Shown: in pieces, positions 42,043 to 51,830 of the stretch
Layout: every line of letters starts with the position of its first letter
Numbering within the stretch: position 1 is the stretch's first letter
DNA from: Paenibacillus sp. CF384
GTDB lineage: Bacteria; Bacillota; Bacilli; Paenibacillales; Paenibacillaceae
DNA: 64,000 nucleotides
Direction of reading: 5' to 3'
Assembly: GCF_900106745.1 (NCBI RefSeq)
Contig: NZ_FNNV01000021.1
Coordinates: forward strand, 1 to 64,000
The notes under the pieces: generated by a model
What the model was told of the DNA's origin: nothing
Seen by the model: only the letters and a program-made list of their open reading frames with translations
Database searches by the model: none
Position numbers and translations under genes: made by a program

Positions 42043-42906
42043 ATGAGGAGTTTGCGTGTCTGTGCCGTCCAGTACAAGCTGGCGGACATCGAGCGCTTCG
42101 AACAGTTTGCCGATCAAGTTCGGCACTATGTTCGGAATGCGTCTGAATATGGGGTTCAATTTATTCTGTTTCCGGAGTTTTTCACGACACAATTGCTCTC
42201 GATCGGAGACGATGAGGGACGACCGTTGTCGATTGAACGACTGCCTGACTTTACGGAACAATACGTCGATTTGTTTAAGTCGCTTGCAGCTGAATATCAA
42301 GTGCACATCGTTGGCGGCACGCATGTCATCGATGCCGGAGGCGGCAAGCTGAACAATGCCGCGCATCTGTTCTACCCGAGCGGCCGCGTGGAGCGGCAGG
42401 CGAAGCTTCATATGACGCCGACCGAACGCGAGGAATGGAATATGTCCCATGGCGAAGACTTGCGTGTATTTGATACAGAGCATGGCACAATCGCGATGCT
42501 TACTTGTTACGATATCGAGTTCCCGGAAGTGGTCCGCATGGCCAGGGCGAAAGGGGCGGACATTATTTTCTGTCCTTCCTGCACCGATGATCGTCATGGA
42601 TTCTACCGGGTACGCTACTGCTGCCATGCAAGGGCAGTGGAGAACCAGGTATATATCGTGACGACAGGTACGGTAGGGTCACTGCGCAAGGTTGATTTTA
42701 TGAGAGCTAATTATGGTCAAGCTGCAGTCATCTCGCCAAACGACATTCCATTCCCTCCTGCCGGTATCATGACAGAAGGTATCATTAATGACGATATGCT
42801 CGTCGTTGCGGACCTCAACGTTCAGCTGCTTCATGATGTGCGCGCTGCCGGTTCGGTTACGACTTGGCGAGATCGCCGCACGGATTTATATTGTGATTGG
42901 TCTTAA
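42043..42906 (+). CDS. Carbon-nitrogen hydrolase (nitrilase superfamily)
   Basis: Amidase or nitrilase-like enzyme of 287 residues. The catalytic triad is Glu45 (FPEFF), Lys121 (AKLHMTPTE) and Cys155 (LTCYDIEFPE). The substrate is unknown. It is followed by a GNAT gene; in B. subtilis YhcX the same two activities are fused in one protein, so this could be a split version. It is 32 bases after the histidine kinase. Confidence 0.9.
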   Translation: MRSLRVCAVQYKLADIERFEQFADQVRHYVRNASEYGVQFILFPEFFTTQLLSIGDDEGRPLSIERLPDFTEQYVDLFKSLAAEYQVHIVGGTHVIDAGGGKLNNAAHLFYPSGRVERQAKLHMTPTEREEWNMSHGEDLRVFDTEHGTIAMLTCYDIEFPEVVRMARAKGADIIFCPSCTDDRHGFYRVRYCCHARAVENQVYIVTTGTVGSLRKVDFMRANYGQAAVISPNDIPFPPAGIMTEGIINDDMLVVADLNVQLLHDVRAAGSVTTWRDRRTDLYCDWS

Positions 42907-42946
42907 TCGTGCGTGATCTATCCGCCGGAGTAGGGGAGGGTGAGAG

Positions 42947-43612
42947 ATGCATAAGCAGTTGATTGTTTATCACTTGGGCAAACCGATCGAAATTGTAATT
43001 CGTAATTACAAGTTTTCCGATATCGAGGGGATGATCGCGATACAGCGCGAATCCTTTCCGCCTCCGTTTCCTTCGGAGCTATGGTGGAACGAGACGCAGC
43101 TCCGGGAGCACATCACCAGGTTTCCGGAAGGTGCGCTGTGTGCGGAAATGGATGGCAGATTGATCGGCTCTATGACGGCACTTCTTGTAAGCGAGAAGCT
43201 GCTGGAGGGCGTACATACCTGGGAGGCTGTCACGGACAGCGGCTACATTCGCAATCACGACCCGGATGGCAGCACGCTCTATGTGGTTGATTTGTGCGTC
43301 ATTCCGGAAATGCGTAAAGCCGGTATCGGTAAATGGCTCATGCAAAGCATGTACGAGGTCGTCATTCATCTCCGGTTGAAGAGACTGCTTGGCGGCGGTC
43401 GGATGCCTGGCTACCATCGGTATTCGGAATCCGTATCTGCCGAAGAGTACTTAACCGGAATTACTTCGGGCTTGTACAATGATCCCGTGATCTCGTTTCT
43501 ATTGCGCTGCGGTCGTCTGCCTGTCGGCGTTGCCCAGCACTATCTGGAGGATGAAGAATCCTGCGGATATGCCGCACTCATGGAGTGGAAGAATCCATTT
43601 ATACACGAATAG
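42947..43612 (+). CDS. GNAT-family acetyltransferase
   Basis: A 221-residue protein with the acetyl-CoA motif VDLCVIPEMRKAGIGKWLM typical of GNAT enzymes, preceded by RNYKFSDIEGMIAIQRESFPPPFP. The C-terminal part (GGGRMPGYHRY, SAEEYL, DPVISFLLRCG) resembles the acetyltransferase part of YhcX-like proteins. The substrate is unknown. It lies 40 bases after the nitrilase gene, after GGGAGGG. Confidence 0.87.
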   Translation: MHKQLIVYHLGKPIEIVIRNYKFSDIEGMIAIQRESFPPPFPSELWWNETQLREHITRFPEGALCAEMDGRLIGSMTALLVSEKLLEGVHTWEAVTDSGYIRNHDPDGSTLYVVDLCVIPEMRKAGIGKWLMQSMYEVVIHLRLKRLLGGGRMPGYHRYSESVSAEEYLTGITSGLYNDPVISFLLRCGRLPVGVAQHYLEDEESCGYAALMEWKNPFIHE

Positions 43613-43629
43613 AGAGGAAGTTATAAGTC

Positions 43630-44298
43630 ATGGACTACATACGCATTCAATCGATCGACAATCCATTATTCAAGAGCATGCATGATTTGATGAAAACGAT
43701 TTTTCCGAAAGAAGAAGTGCTTGCTTATGAGAAATGGGCAGGCCCTCTTGAAGATCCCAGCATTCATGTCTATGTAGCGGTACACGATGGCGAGGTTGTC
43801 GGCACTACGGAATATCGGTACTATCCCGGCATGCAAGTCGCGATGACGGATTTTACGATTGTCGGTCGTCCGGGGCTTGGCGTAGGTCGGTTTCTGATGC
43901 GCAACCGCTCGCGTGATTTAGAGAAGTTGGCACAGCAAAGCGGAACTGAACCTATCGGCATGTTTGCGGAAATTTACAACCCAACGGTAGCCGAATATGA
44001 ATTCGGCGGCGTCTATCCGATGAACCCGTTCGTTCGTCGTGAAGTGCTGTCGCATATCGGCTATATGCGGATTGACTTCCCTTACGTACATCCATCTTGG
44101 GAAGAGGATGGTGCGGCTGTCGGCGGGCTTGATCTATGTTTCTTGCCTCAAGACGAGAACCGGACTGAACTGGATGCATCACTCGTGGTGGCGTTCTTGA
44201 CGGAATACTATTCGGCTCTGCCTAATAAACCGGATGAATGGTATGCCATGGTCGAAGGCTTGAAGGGGCAATCCAAGCTTGCACTGAAACCACTGTAG
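43630..44298 (+). CDS. GNAT-like acetyltransferase
   Basis: A 222-residue protein with a GNAT-like fold: VYVAVHDGEVVGTTEYRYYPG and a cofactor loop FTIVGRPGLGVGRFLM. The C-terminal half (MFAEIYNPTVAEYEFGG, RREVLSHIGYMRIDFPYVHPSW) is less common. The substrate is unknown. It lies 17 bases after the first GNAT gene, so the nitrilase, both GNATs and the metallo-hydrolase are probably one operon. Confidence 0.75.
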   Translation: MDYIRIQSIDNPLFKSMHDLMKTIFPKEEVLAYEKWAGPLEDPSIHVYVAVHDGEVVGTTEYRYYPGMQVAMTDFTIVGRPGLGVGRFLMRNRSRDLEKLAQQSGTEPIGMFAEIYNPTVAEYEFGGVYPMNPFVRREVLSHIGYMRIDFPYVHPSWEEDGAAVGGLDLCFLPQDENRTELDASLVVAFLTEYYSALPNKPDEWYAMVEGLKGQSKLALKPL

Positions 44299-44343
44299 AG
44301 AGGCAGTGTTTCAACAACGCAGGCAGGAATGGGGGAAGCAGTT

Positions 44344-45123
44344 TTGGCGACGACAATCACCTTCTGGGGAACGGGTGATGCAATGGGCGTTCCTCGCGTC
44401 TATTGTTCATGTGAGGTTTGTGAAGAAGCGAGATCCGGCGCTGTGAACCGCAGATTGCGTTCACTCGTTCATCTCGCCGATGAAGAATTTGGAACGATGC
44501 TGATTGATTGCGGCCCGGATTGGCGCAGTCAGATGGAAGCGGCAGGTCTCAAACGGATCGATACGGTTCTGATTACGCATGCTCATTTCGATCATATCGC
44601 AGGGCTCCCGGAATGGGCGGATCTATGCAGATGGCTCGGATGCAAAGGCCAAGCTTATGCGATGCCTGATGTTATTGACGAGATACTGACCCGCTTTCCG
44701 TGGCTGAGGTCTCATATTGAATTTCATCCCATCATGGGACCGCTTCAATTCGGCGGCTGGGAAGTGCGGACATGGAAAGTGAACCATGGCAAGAATGGCT
44801 ATGCTTACGCGTTCCGATTCACGCATGCCGAGCGTGGTAAGTCATTCGCTTATTGCTCAGATTCCATCGCGCTCGAGGGCGATGAGCTAGTGCCGCTCGC
44901 AGAGTTAGATCTCCTTATTCTGGGGACGAGCTTCTATCAGGAGCCATTCCCATTCGAGACGCGTTCCGTCTATGATGTTACAGAAGCGCTGGTGCTGCTC
45001 GAAGAGCTAAAGCCGGCTAGAACAATGTTTACGCATATGTCGCATGATATTGATCTACGGCGAGACTATGGACTGCCTGTAGGTGCCGCATTTGCACATG
45101 CTGGGCTTACCGTCATTGTCTAG
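44344..45123 (+). CDS. Metallo-beta-lactamase fold hydrolase (PhnP-like)
   Basis: A 259-residue hydrolase. The zinc motif is THAHFDHIAG, with a leading WGTGDAMGVPRVYCSCEVCEEAR like PhnP-type phosphodiesterases, and later Asp in YCSDSIAL and His in THMSHDIDL. The Cys-rich N-terminus (CSCEVC) may bind a metal. The start is taken as TTG at 44344 with GGGGGA seven bases before; an ATG at 44329 adds five residues but has a poor ribosome site. It could act on a cyclic phosphodiester, but this is inference. Confidence 0.87.
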   Translation: MATTITFWGTGDAMGVPRVYCSCEVCEEARSGAVNRRLRSLVHLADEEFGTMLIDCGPDWRSQMEAAGLKRIDTVLITHAHFDHIAGLPEWADLCRWLGCKGQAYAMPDVIDEILTRFPWLRSHIEFHPIMGPLQFGGWEVRTWKVNHGKNGYAYAFRFTHAERGKSFAYCSDSIALEGDELVPLAELDLLILGTSFYQEPFPFETRSVYDVTEALVLLEELKPARTMFTHMSHDIDLRRDYGLPVGAAFAHAGLTVIV

Positions 45124-45134
45124 GCGATTGCCGC

Positions 45135-45164
45135 TTGACTTGGCTGGAGTGTTGGCGCTATTAT
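45135..45164 (+). promoter_or_regulatory. Sigma-A promoter of the leader transcript
   Basis: TTGACT (45135-45140), an 18-base spacer and TATTAT (45159-45164). It lies 418 bases before the MutS2-like start. Confidence 0.65.
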
Positions 45165-45197
45165 AAAGTTAACTTTAAGCAGTAAGGGGAAATTTTG

Positions 45198-45224
45198 ATG
45201 CGGGTTATGGTTCTTAACTTCTAA
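45198..45224 (+). CDS. Leader peptide MRVMVLNF
   Basis: An 8-residue ORF that ends in TAA. It has a strong ribosome site, AAGGGGA at 45184-45190, seven bases before the ATG. Its codons 5-8 lie in the segment that can pair with 45347-45356. A stalled or slow ribosome here would break that pairing. Confidence 0.55.
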   Translation: MRVMVLNF

Positions 45225-45391
45225 ATTGGATATGATCCGGCGCCGGAAGCGCTGCCGGATTCACGGCTTTTGTACGATATACAAGTGGACTTTCTCCTGT
45301 TGGAGTAGGTTTATATCGTTATATCGCACGAAGACGTGAACCAATGAGTTAAGAACATGACAATTTCCGCCTCCTACTGGACGGTAAATTC

Positions 45392-45419
45392 GCGTGCTCA
45401 CTCGAGCACGCCTTTTTTT
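45392..45419 (+). terminator. Leader terminator 1
   Basis: GCGTGCTC (45392-45399) pairs with GAGCACGC (45404-45411), followed by a C and seven T. It lies 163 bases before the MutS2-like start, so full expression needs read-through or a second promoter. Confidence 0.88.
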
Positions 45420-45501
45420 GTTCTACGGGAAAACCTCCTTCTGCTAGCCGGAAGCGGGTTTCCTCGTCGAATCGAAGAGGGAGTTTACCGAGAAGTCCAT
45501 G

Positions 45502-45540
45502 AACAGGGATGGGATGCGTATGCGTTCTGTCCCTGTTTTT
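45502..45540 (+). terminator. Leader terminator 2
   Basis: AACAGGGA (45502-45509) pairs with TCCCTGTT (45530-45537) and runs into five T. A second terminator in series is typical of tightly held attenuators. Confidence 0.75.
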
Positions 45541-45581
45541 GTTGTATTTAAATATAAACATCGAAAAGGATGGGTAACCCA

Positions 45582-47573
45582 ATGAATAACGCATCAATGA
45601 CGAAATTAGAATTCGATAAAATCAAAGCCATGCTGCTGACATATACCGTTTCTGAAGCCGGAAGAGCCCTTGCCGAGCGGCATGAACCAAGCGCAGAGCC
45701 AGGACGAGTGAAAGCGTGGCTTGGCGAAACAGAGGAAGCGGCGGCGCTGCTGGCAACCGGTGCAAGCGTTCCTATATCGGCAATGGAGGGCATGGAAGTA
45801 TTCATGGCGCTCCTGGGCAAAGGAAAAATTTACAGTGAGCAGGAGCTTGGCAATTTGGCCGTTTGGCTCACCTCAATCGGACAAATGAAACGATATATGG
45901 ACAGTAAACGATTCACTGCGCCGACTATCAGCAGCTATGCCGATTCGATGTACGATTGTCCTGAGCTTGTGAAGGAATTGCTGCGCTGCATCCGGCACGG
46001 GTCGCTGACCGATCAAGCGTCTCCAGCGTTGGCTGACATTCGCAGGCATCTCGCAGCCGCGGAAGAGCGAATCGAACGCAAGCTAAATCAGCTGCTGGGG
46101 AAATACAAGAATGCTCTGCAGGATCAATTAGTGAGCAAACGAAATGGTCATTATGTGATCCCTGTGAAGAGGGATCTGCGCAGGCAGGTGCCGGGTACGG
46201 TCTGGGATGAGTCGGCAAGCGGTCAGACGTTGTTCGTTGAACCGGTGGACGTGGCCGATCTGCAGGCGGAATGGCAAATGTGGAAGAGTGAGGAGGAACG
46301 CGAGCGAACGCTGATCCTCTCGCAGCTCTCTGATCTGGCGGAGGAGCAGAGTGACTCGCTAAGATGGAATATGGAGGCGATGGCATCGTTTGATTTTATA
46401 TTTGCCAGAGCGAAGCTATCTCGCACCTATAACGGCATTAAAGCGGTCATTGTCGATAAACCTTATGTGAAACTGATTGGCGCCAAACATCCGCTGTTAG
46501 GCGGCAAAGCTGTACCGCTTACGATTGAAATCGGCGGCGAATGGCGTCAGCTTATCATTACCGGGCCTAATACCGGCGGCAAAACCGTCGCACTTAAGAC
46601 CATCGGTTTATTCGCCCTAATGGTACAGTCCGGGCTGCTTATCCCTGCTGAAGTCGGAACAGAGCTGGGGTTATTCCAGTCCATAATGGCGGATGTCGGT
46701 GATGGCCAAAGCATCGAGCAATCGTTAAGTACATTCTCCGCGCACATGGAATGTCTCAGCGACATGCTTCGAAGAGCGAATGGTCGCTCGCTGATTCTGC
46801 TTGATGAGCTGGCAGCCGGCACAGATCCAGGTGAAGGAATTGCGTTGTCCATAGCGGTTCTGGAGGAGCTTCTGAAGCGTGGCTCACTTGTCGCCGCCAC
46901 GACACATTTTAACGAGATTAAACGATTTGCCTCCGTCATGAAGGGATGCACGAATGCACGCATGGCTTTCGATGCCGATACGCTGCAGCCGGTCTACAAG
47001 CTTGAAATCGGAGAAGCCGGGGACAGTTATGCTTTTGCAATCGCGAGGCGATTTGGATTGCCTGAGCATGTGATTATACGTGCAGAGGAGCGCGTCGTTG
47101 CTGCCAAATCTACAAATTCCACGCACAATCAACAGACGTTGAATGCTGCGGAGTTTGATGCCAAGTCTGCGTTAAGATGGGATGACGAGCTGAAGCGTGC
47201 AACTGGCAAAGAAGATGCGAAGGCTCAAGTGAAGAGAAATGAGGAAGCTGCGAATGAAGCAGGCGCGAAGAAACCTTTCGTTGTCGGGGATTGTGTCTGG
47301 ATCTATCCGCTCAAACGGACGGGAATCGTATTCCAACCTGCGAATGAGCGTGGCGATGTGGTTGTGCAGGTTCAGAAGAGTAAGATGACCTTCAACCGCA
47401 AGCGGCTGTCTCTCTATATTCCGAGTACGCAGTTGTACCCGGAACTGGAAGAGGGCTACGATATGGATATCGTGTTCGAATCGAAGGAGAACCGTAAAAC
47501 GCGCAAGCTGATGGGGCGCAAATATGTCCCGGGACTATCCATCATCATACCGCCTGATGAGCCAAAAGCTTGA
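45582..47573 (+). CDS. MutS2-like ATPase without Smr domain
   Basis: A 663-residue protein of the MutS2 group. The ATPase has Walker A GPNTGGKT at 328-335 and Walker B LILLDELAAGTDPGEG, with TTHFNEIK. The region before is the lever and clamp (KRNGHYVIPVKRDLRRQVPGTVWDESASGQTLFVEP), a hallmark of MutS2. The C-terminus has a KOW-like stretch (VGDCVWIYPLKRTGIVF) but ends without the Smr nuclease; B. subtilis MutS2 is about 785 residues and has it. MutS2 senses collided ribosomes. The start at 45582 is 11 bases from AAAGGA. Preceded by an attenuator-like leader. Confidence 0.88.
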   Translation: MNNASMTKLEFDKIKAMLLTYTVSEAGRALAERHEPSAEPGRVKAWLGETEEAAALLATGASVPISAMEGMEVFMALLGKGKIYSEQELGNLAVWLTSIGQMKRYMDSKRFTAPTISSYADSMYDCPELVKELLRCIRHGSLTDQASPALADIRRHLAAAEERIERKLNQLLGKYKNALQDQLVSKRNGHYVIPVKRDLRRQVPGTVWDESASGQTLFVEPVDVADLQAEWQMWKSEEERERTLILSQLSDLAEEQSDSLRWNMEAMASFDFIFARAKLSRTYNGIKAVIVDKPYVKLIGAKHPLLGGKAVPLTIEIGGEWRQLIITGPNTGGKTVALKTIGLFALMVQSGLLIPAEVGTELGLFQSIMADVGDGQSIEQSLSTFSAHMECLSDMLRRANGRSLILLDELAAGTDPGEGIALSIAVLEELLKRGSLVAATTHFNEIKRFASVMKGCTNARMAFDADTLQPVYKLEIGEAGDSYAFAIARRFGLPEHVIIRAEERVVAAKSTNSTHNQQTLNAAEFDAKSALRWDDELKRATGKEDAKAQVKRNEEAANEAGAKKPFVVGDCVWIYPLKRTGIVFQPANERGDVVVQVQKSKMTFNRKRLSLYIPSTQLYPELEEGYDMDIVFESKENRKTRKLMGRKYVPGLSIIIPPDEPKA

Positions 47574-47624
47574 TTGTGGCGAAAGATCATGATAAGGAGA
47601 CTGCTTATTCTATAATAGTCACCT

Positions 47625-48266
47625 TTAGTCCCGGCTTTGTATAACGAGCAGCAATCCTTGCTTGATGGAAATTTGACCTTCCTCGCCTAGCAGTTTGTTG
47701 CTGATGCCGAGAGATTGTCCGATTTCGAGTTCAGCCTCATGGAGAGGGTACTGAAAACCAGTCAACGTAATGCCTGTCACACGTTCGGATAGCGGCAATA
47801 AAGATACGTAAGTGTAGCTGCTGTTTAACAGTTTGGTCTGATCTGCGGTAAGCTGTATACAGTTGTGTTCGTCTACAATCGAGGCTGCAATACCTTGCTG
47901 CTGTGCCATTCGGAGCAGGTGAACATTCGCCAGCGAGTGGTCGAACCTTGTTCCGAGAGCGCCTAGCATGACGATTTGCTGCGGCCGCTTAGACAACGCA
48001 AGGCGCCAAGCGAGCTCCGTATCGGTGTAATCCTTATCGATCGGATCGTAATCATGTGTTTCGCCGCTGTTCGCGCGGATATATTCCAGTTGAGCCTCTG
48101 TAACGGAATCGAAATCGCCAAGTGCAATATCCGGCCGCAAGCCATGCTCGACTAGGAATAATGCGCCGGCATCCGCTCCGATCAATACATCGTCAGAGGT
48201 GAGGAGATCGAGCGCCCACCGGCCAAGGCGTCCGCCTGTAAAAATAACTATTCGTTTAGGAATCAT
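47625..48266 (-). CDS. thiN: Thiamine pyrophosphokinase
   Basis: Converts thiamine to thiamine pyrophosphate with ATP, the last step of cofactor salvage. The 213-residue length equals B. subtilis ThiN. Motifs GADAGALFL, LGDFDS, YDPIDKDYTDTELA and GALGTRFDHSLAN form the active site. The ATG at 48266 is preferred, as AAAGGCAGG lies upstream; an ATG at 48287 has no ribosome site. Convergent with the MutS2-like gene. Confidence 0.93.
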   Translation of the reverse strand: MIPKRIVIFTGGRLGRWALDLLTSDDVLIGADAGALFLVEHGLRPDIALGDFDSVTEAQLEYIRANSGETHDYDPIDKDYTDTELAWRLALSKRPQQIVMLGALGTRFDHSLANVHLLRMAQQQGIAASIVDEHNCIQLTADQTKLLNSSYTYVSLLPLSERVTGITLTGFQYPLHEAELEIGQSLGISNKLLGEEGQISIKQGLLLVIQSRD

Positions 48267-48460
48267 AGGTAGACCTGCCTTTGCCATTATGCTGGTTCAT
48301 TCGGGAACCAGCAGCGTTTTACGCCAGTATACTTCGCATGAGAATGATTGACCAGCCGAAATACGGACGACGTGGAAAATGTAACGCTTGAAGATTGGGC
48401 CAGCCGCGGCTAAAATGAGTAAGGATCATATCGAGCGGAGACACGCGGAGGCATCAAGCA

Positions 48461-49159
48461 ATGAATTTACAGATGGACATGGACATTTTCACCGTATTCA
48501 GCATTATCGGAACGATTGCATTTGCGGTCAGCGGTGCAATTGTAGCCATGGAAGAAGAGTATGATATTTTGGGCGTGTATGTGCTCGGATTGGTTACTGC
48601 ATTTGGCGGCGGCGTAATCCGCAACCTATTGATCAATGTGCCGATTACGACGATATGGACGCAGGGCATGCTGCTGAAGACGGCAGTAATCGCAATGACG
48701 ATCGCGTTCGTCATGCCGGTCAAGTGGATTAACAGATGGAAGAAAAGCGAAGCTTTCTTCGATGCGATCGGGTTATCCGCCTTTGCGATTCAAGGGGCAC
48801 TGTATGCAACGGGCAAGTACCCTCTAAGCGCGGTTATGGTTGCAGCCATGCTGACCGGAATTGGCGGTGGCATGATTCGCGACGTGCTGGCAGGTCGAAA
48901 GCCGCTGGTGCTGCGCGATGAGATTTATGCGGTCTGGGCGCTTGCCGCAGGCGCTGCGATTGGCTTGGGATTGTTCGAATCCCCGGTGGAATTATTGATA
49001 TTATTCGTCATCGTCATTATTTTCAGAATGCTATCCGTTCACTACCATTGGCGGCTGCCGAGGCGATCCTTGAAATACGCGCTCGCGCAGTCGGTCCATT
49101 CGGATAAAGAGCGCGCTGAAGCTGCCAAGATTGAGCAAGAAAAAGGAGAAGGATCATGA
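48461..49159 (+). CDS. TRIC-type cation channel (UPF0126)
   Basis: A 232-residue membrane protein with about seven membrane segments. Two repeats are seen, each with a glycine-rich motif followed by Ile-Arg: FGGGVIRNLL and IGGGMIRDVL. This internal repeat is typical of the bacterial TRIC (UPF0126) family, which forms trimeric potassium-type channels. The cytoplasmic C-terminus is charged. GGAGG is placed well before the ATG. Its stop overlaps the next start (ATGA). Confidence 0.93.
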   Translation: MNLQMDMDIFTVFSIIGTIAFAVSGAIVAMEEEYDILGVYVLGLVTAFGGGVIRNLLINVPITTIWTQGMLLKTAVIAMTIAFVMPVKWINRWKKSEAFFDAIGLSAFAIQGALYATGKYPLSAVMVAAMLTGIGGGMIRDVLAGRKPLVLRDEIYAVWALAAGAAIGLGLFESPVELLILFVIVIIFRMLSVHYHWRLPRRSLKYALAQSVHSDKERAEAAKIEQEKGEGS

Positions 49160-49632
49160 TTAGCGTATTATTTGTTTGTCTGGGAAATATTTGCCGGTCG
49201 CCGATGGCCGAAGCGGTGCTGAGGCATCAACTGAAGGCGCGCGAGTTGGAGGACCGGATCAAAGTCGATTCCGCCGGAACGGGAGATTGGCATCTCGGCA
49301 AGCCGCCGCATGAAGGTACGCGCGAGCTGCTGGAGCGTTACGGAATTTCGTACGAGGGAATGCGAGCTAGACAAGTGCTTATCGACGACTATCAGACCTT
49401 CGACTATATCATTTGCATGGACAGTGCCAATGAGCGAGATGTTCAGGCGCTCTTCGGGAGCCGTTCCGATCTGCATGCCAAAGTATTCAAATTCATGGAT
49501 TTGCTGCCGGGTGAATCGAGCAATGATGTGCCTGACCCGTATTACACAGGCAACTTCGATGAAGTCTACGGACTGGTATCGAAAGGCTGCGAGAATCTTC
49601 TGGAGCGCATTCGCCACGAACATCAACTATAA
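49156..49632 (+). CDS. Low-molecular-weight protein-tyrosine phosphatase
   Basis: A 158-residue phosphatase. The P-loop CLGNICRS (Cys8 to Arg14) and the general acid Asp in DVPDPYYTG are intact. The order of motifs is that of the arsenate-reductase-like LMW-PTP fold (YfkJ, YwlE). No tyrosine kinase is next to it. Overlaps the channel gene by ATGA, so they are co-translated. Confidence 0.94.
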   Translation: MISVLFVCLGNICRSPMAEAVLRHQLKARELEDRIKVDSAGTGDWHLGKPPHEGTRELLERYGISYEGMRARQVLIDDYQTFDYIICMDSANERDVQALFGSRSDLHAKVFKFMDLLPGESSNDVPDPYYTGNFDEVYGLVSKGCENLLERIRHEHQL

Positions 49633-49640
49633 AATAAAGA

Positions 49641-49681
49641 AAGACCGCATTCCATTGAGAAGATGGGATGCGGTCTTTTTT
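49641..49681. terminator. Bidirectional terminator between phosphatase and esterase genes
   Basis: A 15-base stem (49641-49655 and 49663-49677, one G-T pair) followed by six T on the plus strand and T-rich sequence on the other. Confidence 0.9.
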
Positions 49682-49697
49682 ACATAAGACGCTGGTG

Positions 49698-50438
49698 TCA
49701 GGCTTCAGCGTGGAGAAACGTTCGCAGCGCATCCGGAATGTGCTGCTGCCAGAAGCCCCACACATGATCGCCATCATGCTCGCTGTAATGGGTTGTGGCG
49801 CCTTGTGCTTCAAGAATGGCTTTCATCTCACGGTTAATCGCGACAAAATCGAATACGCCGCTGTCGGATTTAAACGCCGTTTCTTGTAAACCTACGATCA
49901 TGAATAGTTCGAGCTTGCTAAGATCGGAAGCCTTCCGAGCAATCTCTCGTGAAGCGGGATAAAACGCTCCTGACAAGGAAATAACTTGATGGAACAATTC
50001 GGGGTAGGTGAGCGCAATGTGAAGGCTGACGGATCCGCCTAAGGAATCGCCGGCAAGAATCCGAGCGCCTGCGTCTCGTCTAGCTGCATACTTGGACTCG
50101 ATGTATGGAATCAGTTCTTCGCCGATGAAACTGACGTAGTTGTGGTGCCGATCGCCATTAGGCGCATATTCGGCCGTGCGCAGCTTAATGTCCACATCGA
50201 CTCCGACAATGATGAAAGGCTCGATGCCTTCGTCCAGAATGAGCTGGTTGGCAATCGTCGCAATACGGCCAAAATTGAAAAATTGCTCACCGTCTTGGCA
50301 ATAAACGACCGGGTAGCTGAGCAATTCATTGTAGCCGGGTGGTAAATATACCCTTAGATCACGCGAGCCTTCCGGCAGCAACTGACTGGTAATGACATCC
50401 TTTACAATCGTTCTTTTCAAATAACGAGGATCGGTCAT
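49698..50438 (-). CDS. Alpha/beta-hydrolase esterase
   Basis: A 246-residue esterase of the EsteraseD/Fes-like group. The nucleophile Ser lies in GDSLGGS, a catalytic His in DGDHVWGFW, and the oxyanion region in VVYCQDGEQFF. The start at 50438 has AAGGAG upstream on the minus strand. The substrate (simple ester or siderophore) is not clear; there are no siderophore genes here. It diverges from pdhA across 282 bases. Confidence 0.88.
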   Translation of the reverse strand: MTDPRYLKRTIVKDVITSQLLPEGSRDLRVYLPPGYNELLSYPVVYCQDGEQFFNFGRIATIANQLILDEGIEPFIIVGVDVDIKLRTAEYAPNGDRHHNYVSFIGEELIPYIESKYAARRDAGARILAGDSLGGSVSLHIALTYPELFHQVISLSGAFYPASREIARKASDLSKLELFMIVGLQETAFKSDSGVFDFVAINREMKAILEAQGATTHYSEHDGDHVWGFWQQHIPDALRTFLHAEA

Positions 50439-51788
<1,350 letters not shown>

Positions 51789-51830
51789 ATGGGATGACTA
51801 TCGAAGTTAGCTAAGGAGGAACTCGCGACA

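Larger units (their letters stand above)
45165..45581 (+). promoter_or_regulatory. Long structured leader with leader ORF and two terminators
   Basis: No normal gene is seen in this stretch of more than 400 bases. It holds an 8-codon ORF (45198-45224), stem ATCCGGC/GCCGGAT (45235-45241 and 45254-45260), a TTGTA/TACAA hairpin near 45270-45285, the segment AGTTAAGAAC (45347-45356) that is exactly complementary to GTTCTTAACT (45210-45219) inside the leader ORF, a strong terminator (45392-45419) and a second one (45502-45540). This is the build of a transcription attenuator in which a ribosome on the leader ORF decides the RNA fold. Confidence 0.65.
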
